Below the pieces are notes generated by a model, which worked only from the letters and a program-made list of their open reading frames with translations, did no database searches and was not told where the DNA came from. Below are positions 52,552 through 60,408 of a stretch of DNA of 64,000 bases, piece after piece. The position numbers and the translations under genes are program-made. Source of the DNA: Candidatus Poribacteria bacterium. Its GTDB lineage: Bacteria > Poribacteria > WGA-4E > PCPOR2b. How positions within the stretch are numbered: position 1 is the first letter of the stretch; every line of letters begins with the position of its first letter. Where the stretch lies: the NCBI GenBank assembly GCA_028819845.1, contig JAPPKS010000035.1, positions 110,630-174,629 of the forward strand. Reading direction: 5' to 3'.

Positions 52552-53577
52552 ATGGGAACATCACCGCAAAAATGGAATCGTAATCGGCGCAAGTCGGTTC
52601 CTTCACCAATTGAACCGCTCATTTTGGATGAGAAAAAAATGGGTGATTGCCTGCATAAATTGATTCCGCCGTTTGTACCGAAAACTTCCCTTTTCGCAAT
52701 AGCGAAAAAAACTTCCCGGATAATTTTGATAATCGCGTCCATATTAACCGCTCTAGGCATTTCTGCACTAGGCGTTTTCCTTGGGTATCGTATTGTAAAG
52801 GACCATGACACAGTTTGGCATTATCTAAAAAATAACCAGACGCTTGCTGTTACGTTGACCAATCAAAAGACAATTCAAGACGCGGCAATTGATGACGTAC
52901 TAAATCAGCTTGCGCAGCCCGGCAAGGATCTCCAGCAGAAATTGATTGAACTCGCAGTGTCAGGATATGCTCAAAGAGATTGGCATGGGCAATCAGTCGT
53001 CGTTTACGATGAAACATTGCGTTCGTCATATCAACTGACCTTCGAGAAGCGAATTGTCGCGGCGATTGAACAAGCGTATTGGATTTATAATAATTTCGAT
53101 CTTGAAACAGAGCGTAGGGTCTACGGAATTACGACAGATGAACTAATCTATCAGAAGGGTCTCAAGGTTCCTGGCTATTCCCCGATGACGTTGCGGCATG
53201 TTCTGTTTGAGGGCAGGCGTTACTTCCCGTTTGCGCTTGTGGCTGGGCAAGTAGCCGGCGTGGATCCACTGCGGCTCTTGAAAATTTTTGAAATTGAATC
53301 AAACTTCGATGAAATCGCAGTAGGCCGCAATGACGCCCGAGTAAATAACGATGATATTGGGATTGCACAAAATAACTTGGCGGTTTTACCCGGGTTAATC
53401 CGCGACATTATGAACCCGGGCTCCCCGGTATATAGCCCTTTTCTGGAATTCCTTAGCCTTGGTAAAGACGTGGAGACAGGTGAACCGCTGACATGGAAGA
53501 ACTATTTGACTCGGCTCGAAGCAGAACTCAAAGGCACCTACAACCCTAAGAAAGACCCTACGGGTAGATATGCTTAA
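52552..53577 (+). CDS. Lysozyme-fold (SLT-like) membrane protein, first reading frame
   Basis: 341 residues. One membrane segment (about 56-80), then a region of about 150 residues, then the start of a transglycosylase SLT-like domain: A-G-V-D-P-L-R-L-L-K-I-F-E-I-E-S-N-F with putative catalytic E249, then A-V-G-R-N-D and G-I-A-Q-N-N (compare G-x-M-Q in SLT). The frame stops after T-G-R-Y-A, before the A-Y-N motif, which is found in the next frame. So this is either a frameshifted gene or two coupled genes jointly building the domain. Confidence 0.7.
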   Translation: MGTSPQKWNRNRRKSVPSPIEPLILDEKKMGDCLHKLIPPFVPKTSLFAIAKKTSRIILIIASILTALGISALGVFLGYRIVKDHDTVWHYLKNNQTLAVTLTNQKTIQDAAIDDVLNQLAQPGKDLQQKLIELAVSGYAQRDWHGQSVVVYDETLRSSYQLTFEKRIVAAIEQAYWIYNNFDLETERRVYGITTDELIYQKGLKVPGYSPMTLRHVLFEGRRYFPFALVAGQVAGVDPLRLLKIFEIESNFDEIAVGRNDARVNNDDIGIAQNNLAVLPGLIRDIMNPGSPVYSPFLEFLSLGKDVETGEPLTWKNYLTRLEAELKGTYNPKKDPTGRYA

Positions 53578-54259
53578 AGCGCCCCATATCAGCGCTTTTC
53601 TAGCTGCGTACCACCTCAAACGGGATGAGATGTATGACTTGTATGATAAGTGCATGAAATTTTACGGCGACAATGCTGATCTCCTCAAAACCGAATTAAA
53701 CCTCGATCGAGATCTCAATCCGTCCTACTGGACAGGCTACACCTTCTATAACGGCGGCCCCAAACGTTGGTATTTAATGAAGAGGTTTCTCCAACTGCGT
53801 CAAAAGCCGCTCGCTAGTATTGGGATAGAGTTCCAAACTGAATTGGATAAACGAACAATTTCGGGAAATCTGCGGCAAGCATTCCAGAACAATAGCCTCC
53901 CCCTACCCAAGAATGCCAATATCTCGATTGAAGACAAGGGCCGCAAGTGGTTGATAGTCAATCACGAAAACAAGAAGACGTATCGCATTAGCAAAAAGGC
54001 GGACACACTGAACGTCTCAGCACCCGTTCCAACTCAGCTAGAGAAAGCCGTGCGTTTTACTACGCGGCGCAACCTTGTCGCGCAAAGGATTGGCGAAAAA
54101 AACGAGTATCTAAAAAACCTGGCATATGACTCGCTTCAAGACAAAACGATTCAAAATGACGGATCGTTTCTTTACGGACTTTACGACTTCGTAGGAGATT
54201 TTGACCGCCGGCCGCTAATGTATAATTTAAATCGGGAACTCGCTGTTGTGCCCCGATAG
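53570..54259 (+). CDS. Continuation of the SLT-like domain in a second reading frame
   Basis: 229 residues, overlapping the previous gene by the eight bases ATGCTTAA. It opens with A-P-H-I-S-A-F-L-A-A-Y-H-L-K, equivalent to the N-I-x-A-G-x-x-Y-L helix of SLT domains, and then Y-W-T-G-Y-T-F-Y-N-G-G-P-K-R-W, equivalent to A-Y-N-x-G-P-x-R. These are the later SLT motifs missing from the upstream frame. Residues after about 90 are basic and of unknown fold. No Shine-Dalgarno sequence precedes the ATG, so a +1 frameshift (real, programmed or sequencing error) joining the two is the simpler reading. Confidence 0.6.
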   Translation: MLKAPHISAFLAAYHLKRDEMYDLYDKCMKFYGDNADLLKTELNLDRDLNPSYWTGYTFYNGGPKRWYLMKRFLQLRQKPLASIGIEFQTELDKRTISGNLRQAFQNNSLPLPKNANISIEDKGRKWLIVNHENKKTYRISKKADTLNVSAPVPTQLEKAVRFTTRRNLVAQRIGEKNEYLKNLAYDSLQDKTIQNDGSFLYGLYDFVGDFDRRPLMYNLNRELAVVPR

Positions 54260-54404
54260 AGAACAGCCGCTATTTTGCCGGCGCGTTTGCCCAATTCGGC
54301 ATCTAACTCATTCGAGTTGCGAGGTTTAAGTCTTCTGGGCCGCTTAATTTTCTAAAATTATTGATGCTGTTACCGACTCGGCATCAGCCGCCCAAATAAT
54401 TTTC

Positions 54405-56171
54405 ATGCCCTCCAAGTACAATAAGCCTATCGCTTTTGCCGCTCGTTCAGTTGATTCCTCTGTATTCCTCCTGCTCCTACCAATTGTCCTTTTCTTCACC
54501 GTATTCCTGATATATCCCCTTCTTTACATATTCAAAGAATCTTTTTGGATCGGTGGAAATTTCAGCCTATCGTATTTTAAGCTAATAGTTACGGATGGAA
54601 ACGCACGTGAACTAGTAACTAACAGCTTTAAGATTGGAATCGCCGTAACAATTGCCACAACATTCGTTAGCCTTCCCCTCGCCTATTTCTTGACGCGTTA
54701 TCGCTTCCCCGGACGCAGTACTCTGCAGGGCGTCATCCTGATTCCGATAATAATGCCGCCCTTCGTCGGCGCGATTGGCATGCAGAAGTTTTTCGGGTTG
54801 TATGGCAGCGTAAATATGTTCCTCACGAAGATTGGACTCATTGAATTTGCCGAACCGATTGACTGGTTCGGCAGCGGTTTTTGGGGGGTAGTGCTGTTAG
54901 CGACTCTGCATCTCTATCCAATCATGTACTTAAACGTTGTCGCGGCCCTATCCAATGTGGATCGTAGTCTGGAGGAAGCAGCCGAAAACATGGGGGCTTC
55001 GCGCCTCAAAGTGCTTCGGACGGTTACATTCCCGCTTATGCTGCCCGGCTATTTCGCCGGCGCTATTCTTGTTTTCATCTGGGCATTCACTGATTTGGGC
55101 ACGCCGTTAATTTTGAATTATAACGAAGTTATTGCCGTACAGATTTTCCGGCAAGTCACCGACGCAAACGTTAACCCGATGGGTTACGCACTTGTTGTTT
55201 TGGTTATTTTGCTAACTGCAATCGCATTCTATGTATCCAAACGGTATACAGGCAACAAACAGTATGCAATGTTGGGACGCGGTCATGTCAGCACTCGAGA
55301 AGTTCAAGCCAGCATGCGGATGCGCCTCGTGATTTATATTGTGGTGGGGGGAATTTTTCTCATAGCGTTCCTCCCGCACATCAGCGTGGTATTGACCTCT
55401 CTAACCCCCGACGCAAGTCAATGGAATTTCAGTGTTTTCCCGCAAAGCTACACACCAAAACATTATGAAACTGTGTTCACTCACAATGATACCCTTCCTA
55501 GCATTAAGAACAGCTTACTTTACAGCACGTTCAGTACCTTGCTGGCGCTCATCTTTGGAATTCTAATATCTTATCTCCTCACCCGTAAACGAATTCCTTT
55601 CAAAAATTCAATTGATGCTATCGCGATGTTGCCCTTAGCGCTCCCCGGCGTGGCGCTTGCATTTGGTTATGTCGGAAGTTTCGCGGATACGACACTGCTA
55701 CTCCGCCATCTACCGGATCAAATCGTGTCAAAATTAGACCCTCGTCAGAACCCGATTGCACTGCTAATCATCAGCTACGCTGTGAGGCGGTTGCCGTATA
55801 TGCTTCGCTCGATTTATGCCGGACTCCAGCAGACCAGCGTCACATTCGAGGAAGCCTCTCAGAATTTAGGCGCTAGTCCAGCACGTTCTCTCTACAAGAT
55901 TACGCTTCCGCTAGTGGCAGCCAATATCATCGCTGGCTCTATTTTGGTGTTCTCATTCTCAATGTTGGAAGTCGCCGACAGCTTAATACTGTCAATGCGA
56001 GACCAATACAACCCGATTACCAAAGCCATCTGGAATCTCTCGCAACGTCCGGTAGGGGGAGCCTATGTCGCCAGTGCAATGGGTGTTGTTGGAATGTTTA
56101 TATTGACTGCATGCCTCATCGCCGCGGGACGTTTTCTCGGCAATCGTCTGGGAGAAATCTTCAAGGTTTGA
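54405..56171 (+). CDS. ABC transporter permease, two fused permease domains (iron/spermidine type)
   Basis: 588 residues, about 12 membrane segments. Two binding-protein-dependent permease domains are joined, each with an EAA loop: E-E-A-A-E-N-M-G-A-S-R-L-K-V-L-R-T-V-T-F-P (about 190) and E-E-A-S-Q-N-L-G-A-S-P-A-R-S-L-Y-K-I-T-L-P (about 490). This fusion is typical of Fe(III) (FbpB/SfuB-like) and some thiamine importers. No binding protein or ATPase gene is adjacent in the window. The gene comes 145 bases after the SLT-like pair, so it may not belong to that set. Confidence 0.9.
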   Translation: MPSKYNKPIAFAARSVDSSVFLLLLPIVLFFTVFLIYPLLYIFKESFWIGGNFSLSYFKLIVTDGNARELVTNSFKIGIAVTIATTFVSLPLAYFLTRYRFPGRSTLQGVILIPIIMPPFVGAIGMQKFFGLYGSVNMFLTKIGLIEFAEPIDWFGSGFWGVVLLATLHLYPIMYLNVVAALSNVDRSLEEAAENMGASRLKVLRTVTFPLMLPGYFAGAILVFIWAFTDLGTPLILNYNEVIAVQIFRQVTDANVNPMGYALVVLVILLTAIAFYVSKRYTGNKQYAMLGRGHVSTREVQASMRMRLVIYIVVGGIFLIAFLPHISVVLTSLTPDASQWNFSVFPQSYTPKHYETVFTHNDTLPSIKNSLLYSTFSTLLALIFGILISYLLTRKRIPFKNSIDAIAMLPLALPGVALAFGYVGSFADTTLLLRHLPDQIVSKLDPRQNPIALLIISYAVRRLPYMLRSIYAGLQQTSVTFEEASQNLGASPARSLYKITLPLVAANIIAGSILVFSFSMLEVADSLILSMRDQYNPITKAIWNLSQRPVGGAYVASAMGVVGMFILTACLIAAGRFLGNRLGEIFKV

Positions 56172-56195
56172 CGCCGTTCACGCAAGAGAGACCCC

Positions 56196-56420
56196 TTATT
56201 GCATAGCCCGCAATTCGGCATTGGTGAAGCGGCTGTCTGAACATTGTGTGTGGTTGAGTGACGGCATATGTTTATGCGCGCACTTCAGCATTCGGTGTTG
56301 ACACGGGTGGTGATTAGCAGTTGCAAAAGCGGCAAGCATTATTGGACATTCTTGCTTGATTCCGCTACATATGCAGTGGCATCTTGGAGAAATGGCATTA
56401 ACTGCTGAAGTTAACGCCAT
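56196..56420 (-). CDS. Possible small Cys/His-rich secreted protein
   Basis: 74 residues from the ATG at 56420. The leader M-A-L-T-S-A-V-N-A could be the end of a signal peptide if translation starts upstream (the frame is open with G-I-F-L-S-T-L-S before it, but no start codon is seen). The rest is rich in Cys and His: R-C-H-C-I-C-S-G-I-K-Q-E-C, N-H-H-P-C-Q-H, L-K-C-A-H-K-H. No ribosome site is clear. It may be metal-binding or may not be a gene. Confidence 0.3.
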   Translation of the reverse strand: MALTSAVNAISPRCHCICSGIKQECPIMLAAFATANHHPCQHRMLKCAHKHMPSLNHTQCSDSRFTNAELRAMQ

Positions 56421-56573
56421 TGAAAGAGTTGACAGGAAGATTCCGGAGGGATATTAAACCAAGCAGGAGACTACTTTTGAAATCAAGGTTGCGTTCAGCG
56501 ATGAAAGCCGAACTAAAATGTTAAACTGACAAATCGAAAATACCTTAGGCTAAGAGTAAACAAGAGACGGGGG

Positions 56574-56774
56574 TTACTCGCACTTGACAGTGAATAAAAC
56601 TTCAGCGTCCGAGCCAAGATTATAAGTTTTTTGTATAACGCGCTTCACTAATGACCGTACATCTAGCCAAACATGGTTGTCCCGCCAAAATGGAAATCGG
56701 CCCGCAATGAAAGAGGCGATTAAATTAAGCCTACCGACATTGAAGATGAACTGCTCCAATCGCTTTACTGACAT
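56574..56774 (-). CDS. Small protein coupled to the lipoprotein gene
   Basis: 66 residues. Its ATG shares an A with the TGA of the lipoprotein gene (TGATG), a typical translational coupling, but there is no recognised family. The sequence ends V-R-S-L-V-K-R-V-I-Q-K-T-Y-N-L-G-S-D-A-E-V-L-F and looks coding. It could also be the shifted 3' end of the lipoprotein gene. Confidence 0.45.
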   Translation of the reverse strand: MSVKRLEQFIFNVGRLNLIASFIAGRFPFWRDNHVWLDVRSLVKRVIQKTYNLGSDAEVLFTVKCE

Positions 56775-57565
56775 CAGTATCTGGTGGTGGGAGGTTGAGC
56801 GTGTCTAATCGATTCGGAGTGTTCAAAGGGAAACCTGAACACTACGTTTTGATAACGCCCTGCTGTACCTTCCGGCGGCGCTTTCTCCAACGGGATGATA
56901 ACTTCTAACTCTCTGGTGTTTAGTTTCAGCTCTTGAAATGGAAGGAAACCTTCGGCGCTTTCACCCGGTAGTATTTCATCGTCCGGAATCTGAAGCTCAA
57001 TTAAGATTTGCCTGGCTATCTCGAGTCCATTCTTGACATACAGCCCGCCGACCTTTGTCATGTATCTGAGACGTTGCTCCAAATCAGCGTAACTCAGCAC
57101 TGGGAAACGATTCTCCTTCTTATCGGCAATTTCACATATTGCTACCGATCCCGCCACATCTCTAGCCCGTCTTCCCTGAACCTTGAAGACTACTTTCTGG
57201 GGACTGTTGTTTTCGATTTTCACATAAAAGACATCTGTTTTATCGCCTTGTTTAAGCCCTTCTGTTTCAAAAAAAGGTGAGACTGAACTCCCACGATTAT
57301 ATCTAAAATTAAGATCGGCATTTCGCCAATAGGAAAGTGAAACGGTAATATCCTTCTGCGTCATAGAGAGTATTGGGCCTTTGGCGGCGATTTTGAAAAA
57401 GTCAGGGTTTTCTGCGTCAAGCACGATATCTTCGGGTAGATTCTCAGGAGGATGAACCGGCGATTCGTGTTTTAACGCGGTTCCTCCCATACATCCGGCA
57501 ACGAATAGAGTAAATATAAGCAATGCAGCTATATTCATTATTACAGAGCCATTCGAACTCTTCAT
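56774..57565 (-). CDS. Predicted lipoprotein, function unknown
   Basis: 263 residues from the ATG at 57565, with AAGGAGG upstream; the longer frame to 57688 lacks a ribosome site. A lipobox-like F-V-A-G-C follows a hydrophobic segment, so Cys at about 25 would be lipidated. The body is mostly strands (D-I-T-V-S-L-S-Y-W-R, D-V-F-Y-V-K-I-E-N-N-S, K-V-V-F-K-V-Q-G-R), in keeping with an Ig-like or other beta-sandwich. Probably attached to the outer or inner membrane facing the periplasm. Confidence 0.7.
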   Translation of the reverse strand: MKSSNGSVIMNIAALLIFTLFVAGCMGGTALKHESPVHPPENLPEDIVLDAENPDFFKIAAKGPILSMTQKDITVSLSYWRNADLNFRYNRGSSVSPFFETEGLKQGDKTDVFYVKIENNSPQKVVFKVQGRRARDVAGSVAICEIADKKENRFPVLSYADLEQRLRYMTKVGGLYVKNGLEIARQILIELQIPDDEILPGESAEGFLPFQELKLNTRELEVIIPLEKAPPEGTAGRYQNVVFRFPFEHSESIRHAQPPTTRY

Positions 57566-57848
57566 TAGAGATTTTACCTCCTTAGCGGGAACTTCAAAAC
57601 TTTGGCGATTTGGAATACTATCGCCGTCCTTATTCACTCGGTTGATCTCATCACTGCTGGTGGATTTATTGTGGATTGCTTGGTTCAATTAAGGTTTGTT
57701 AGTATAGCACAACTCGATTTTTTAATCAAATACAAAATCGCGGACTCGGACATATGGGGAACTGATTAATTGCCGAAAAATACCTATCCGGCCGCAATCT
57801 TTCATCAGTCTCGACGATTGATGTCATGGGTTGCGTCTACCTACAACT

Positions 57849-58265
57849 TCATGATGAAATTTTTAGTTTGATGAATTCAATCACTTCGAGACGGTTGGAA
57901 CCAAAACGGACATATAGGCCTCGGAAATTCTCAAGGCGGGAAGGCTTAGCGAATGGGCTAAGCAATACGCCGTTGCGGTCGACATAGAAGCTATGGAAGT
58001 CTGACCACGGTTTTGCAACGCGGTAAAACAACGACGTAACCACTAATCTATCTGCGTAGAGTTCATAGCGGAATGGCACGAAATACCGGTACAGCGATCC
58101 AACTAGAAGTATCGCCGAAAAAAGCGTAACCCACACAGACCGCCAGAAAAAATAGACGGTAATGAAAATACCGGTGAGGAAAATGAACAAGAGTGCAGAG
58201 CGCTTCCAACTGTCGCAGAGCGGGTGGACAGTCCAACTTACTTGAGGAACTCCGTGCTCGGACAT
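57849..58265 (-). CDS. PH-like (bPH) membrane protein
   Basis: 138 residues. Two membrane segments (about 24-40 and 45-62) separated by a short turn are followed by Y-E-L-Y-A-D-R-L-V-V-T-S-L-F, W-S-D-F-H-S-F-Y-V-D and L-Y-V-R-F-G-S, the strand order of small bacterial PH membrane proteins. It is immediately downstream of secG (42 bases) and tpiA on the same strand. The role is unknown. Confidence 0.7.
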   Translation of the reverse strand: MSEHGVPQVSWTVHPLCDSWKRSALLFIFLTGIFITVYFFWRSVWVTLFSAILLVGSLYRYFVPFRYELYADRLVVTSLFYRVAKPWSDFHSFYVDRNGVLLSPFAKPSRLENFRGLYVRFGSNRLEVIEFIKLKISS

Positions 58266-58307
58266 TCGCGATTTTATGGGGAAACGCGTAACGATTGATA
58301 ATTCGGA

Positions 58308-58706
58308 CTATTGACTATCGGATTCAGCGTCACCGGTGCCGCCGGTTTCAACAGCGTCCATAACTTCATCTGTTTCAGTTTGATTGGCCTCATCATCATC
58401 GGTGGACATAGCGCTTTCCGACTGCGCCTCTTCCGTCTCAATCGGGGTCAAGGCGCCGCTATTAATATCACCGTAGAAACGCATCAAAAAGAGCGACATC
58501 ACCATGAATCCAACAGCGAGCCACGTTGTAAGTTTGGAGAGAAAGGTCGCCGCCCCTCTACCGCCCAAAATCGATTGTACTTCAGAGGCTCCAAACGCGC
58601 TAGATGACAGTCCCTCACCTTTACTATCTTGCAACAATATGATGACTACCAACAAAATACATACGGGTACAAATAGTACCATTACAAAACCGATAAAAAT
58701 TCCCAT
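58308..58706 (-). CDS. secG: Preprotein translocase subunit SecG
   Basis: 132 residues. Two membrane segments (about 5-24 and 59-80) with V-I-I-L-L-Q-D-S-K-G-E-G-L-S-S-S-A-F-G between, then A-A-T-F-L-S-K-L-T-T-W-L-A, the standard SecG pattern. It adds an acidic C-terminal tail of about 45 residues (E-T-E-E-A-Q-S-E, T-E-T-D-E-V-M-D), longer than many SecGs. It follows tpiA by 18 bases, the widely conserved tpiA-secG pairing. Confidence 0.92.
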   Translation of the reverse strand: MGIFIGFVMVLFVPVCILLVVIILLQDSKGEGLSSSAFGASEVQSILGGRGAATFLSKLTTWLAVGFMVMSLFLMRFYGDINSGALTPIETEEAQSESAMSTDDDEANQTETDEVMDAVETGGTGDAESDSQ

Positions 58707-58724
58707 GATAATCCTCGCTTTACT

Positions 58725-59483
58725 TTATCCGTGTGCTGCTTTCACGATATTTACAAATGACTCAACTTCCAAGCTTGCTCCGCCAACCAAGACCCCATCC
58801 ACATCCATTTGCGCCATTAACTCGGCAGTGTTGGCTGCGTTGACGCTGCCGCCATATTGGAGGCGAACCTGCTTTGCCGAATCAGTCGAGTAGATTCTCG
58901 ACAACAACGATCTGATAAAACCGTGAACTTCCTGTGCCTGATCCGATCTTGCGGTTATGCCCGTGCCAATCGCCCACACGGGTTCATAGGCGATCGCCGT
59001 AGACAGAATTTCTGCTTCGGAGAACCCGGAAATTCCCTTCACGACCTGTGCCTCAACGACCGATTGGGTATTTCCGGCGTTTCGATCTTCAAGTTTCTCA
59101 CCGACACAGAGAATCGGTTTTAAGCCGTGAATGTGCGCCGCTTTTGCCTTGCGATTAACGCTTGCATCCGTTTCGCCGAAATATCCCCGCCGCTCAGAAT
59201 GACCGATGATTACATAGCCGCAACCCGCATCCTTGAGCATTACCGGTGAAACCTCGCCGGTGAATGCGCCTTTTTCTTCCCGGAACACATCTTGCGCCGC
59301 AAGACGGATATTGCTGCCTACTAGCACTTTCGCAACCGCCGATAGGGCAGTAAAGGGCGGAGCGATAACAATCTCAACACCGGTAACATCCGCGGCTAGT
59401 TCGCGCAGCGCACTAACAAACTCTACAGCCTCACTGATTGTCTTGTAGAGTTTCCAGTTACCAGCAACGATTGGTGTTCTCAT
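58725..59483 (-). CDS. tpiA: Triosephosphate isomerase
   Basis: 252 residues, full length. Catalytic residues fall in the standard places: N9 and K11 in G-N-W-K, H95 in I-I-G-H-S-E-R-R, E167 in A-Y-E-P-V-W-A-I-G-T-G, and the phosphate loop L-V-G-G-A-S-L. It interconverts dihydroxyacetone phosphate and glyceraldehyde 3-phosphate in glycolysis. It is the first gene of a probable tpiA-secG-bPH transcript. Confidence 0.97.
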   Translation of the reverse strand: MRTPIVAGNWKLYKTISEAVEFVSALRELAADVTGVEIVIAPPFTALSAVAKVLVGSNIRLAAQDVFREEKGAFTGEVSPVMLKDAGCGYVIIGHSERRGYFGETDASVNRKAKAAHIHGLKPILCVGEKLEDRNAGNTQSVVEAQVVKGISGFSEAEILSTAIAYEPVWAIGTGITARSDQAQEVHGFIRSLLSRIYSTDSAKQVRLQYGGSVNAANTAELMAQMDVDGVLVGGASLEVESFVNIVKAAHG

Positions 59484-59496
59484 GTCTCCAATTTAC

Positions 59497-59909
59497 TTGG
59501 TTCTGTTGACATCTCATCACAACCGGACAATCAAGAGACGCGCGCAAACACATGATCCTTCGTAGGGGTTGGGTCCCCCAACCCTTTGTTCACGATGGGA
59601 CACGATTTCGGACTGCTGCAGGTTGTTCGGCCAAATTCGGTGTTACTCTAGAATATAGTGCAACATGCCGGCTTTTTTGAGCCAAGACTATGGTGCAACA
59701 CTCCTGTTGTTTTGTAAATGTATGATTCTTGATGTACAACCCACTCAATCTGTATGGTTGGGAGTTCCCTGCCCGCGTTGGCCAATGGGCGAGGTGACCT
59801 GATAAACACTATAAGTAAAACTATCGCACTCCCTATTCAGTCGCTTGATCCCTCGCTATTCACTCGGTTGATCCCTTACGATTACAGGCAGCTTTACATA
59901 AATGTCAAC
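59497..59909. repeat. Rearranged second copy of the inverted-repeat element
   Basis: The left end TTGGTTCTGTTGACAT and the following bases match the reverse complement of 765-1012 (shared ACAACCGGACAATCAAGA, CTTCGTAGGGGTTGGG, GATTTCGGACTGCTG, GTTCCCTGCCCGCGTTGG), and the right end is ATAAATGTCAAC. Two extra segments are present: about 100 bases near 59640-59740, and about 70 bases near 59802-59873 holding two copies of a CTATTCA-(G/C)-TCG-TTGATCC motif also seen at 20803-20824. The right terminal repeat is degraded, so this copy is probably immobile. It lies just upstream of tpiA; nothing else is seen to 60007. Confidence 0.65.
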
Positions 59910-60007
59910 TCGCTCTAATACTTCTTATGTCTTAAGCGCCGGCGCTATGCACCTATGCAATCGTTTTGATAAATGAAGAGACCCCATATTTCCGGACACG
60001 AAGGTTA

Positions 60008-60340
60008 TTATTTTTGGCAGGTAATTGTAACCGATTGCCGCGAGGTTGTCAAGAAGGAAAGAAGTAGCGATGTGTTGAAATCTGGTGTATCGCGTTCCAA
60101 TTCATCAGGTAATCCATGCTGTATTTCCATTGACTCATGTTGTTCCCCTAGCCCTGTGGTTTGAGCATGAGTAGCATAATACCGAGACCGCCGTTTAGTG
60201 ACAGGCTTGATGGGTTCATCCGGCAGCACGTATACTATCTGGATTTCTGGTTCTTCCAACCAATTGGATATGAAAACGTAGAGTATACATGAAACTGCTA
60301 TGCTTAGTAGTATCACCAAAGGAAGGCGTTTTTTTCGCAT
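60008..60340 (-). CDS. Small membrane-anchored protein, function unknown
   Basis: 110 residues with GAGG upstream. A basic start (M-R-K-K-R-L-P) and one membrane segment (about 8-27) lead to P-E-I-Q-I-V-Y-V-L-P-D-E-P, a basic patch (K-R-R-S-R-Y-Y) and a polar tail. The layout resembles the N-terminal part of the gene at 2072 (membrane segment, then V-L-P-E, then basic), but homology is uncertain. It lies 68 bases after the TolB-like protein D gene on the same strand. Confidence 0.55.
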   Translation of the reverse strand: MRKKRLPLVILLSIAVSCILYVFISNWLEEPEIQIVYVLPDEPIKPVTKRRSRYYATHAQTTGLGEQHESMEIQHGLPDELERDTPDFNTSLLLSFLTTSRQSVTITCQK

Positions 60341-60408
60341 AATCGTTACCTCATCCGAACGAGACAGGTGATGGCAGTATTTGGCAAATGAAGCCTAAAA
60401 TAATGAGG

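Noticed and set aside
56429..56457. TTGACA-17-TATTAA on the plus strand
   Set aside because: No plus-strand gene or terminator follows; the -10 is weak, so chance is likely.
57566..57688. 41-codon N-terminal extension of the lipoprotein gene
   Set aside because: No ribosome site at 57688, whereas AAGGAGG precedes 57565 and a lipoprotein signal follows directly.
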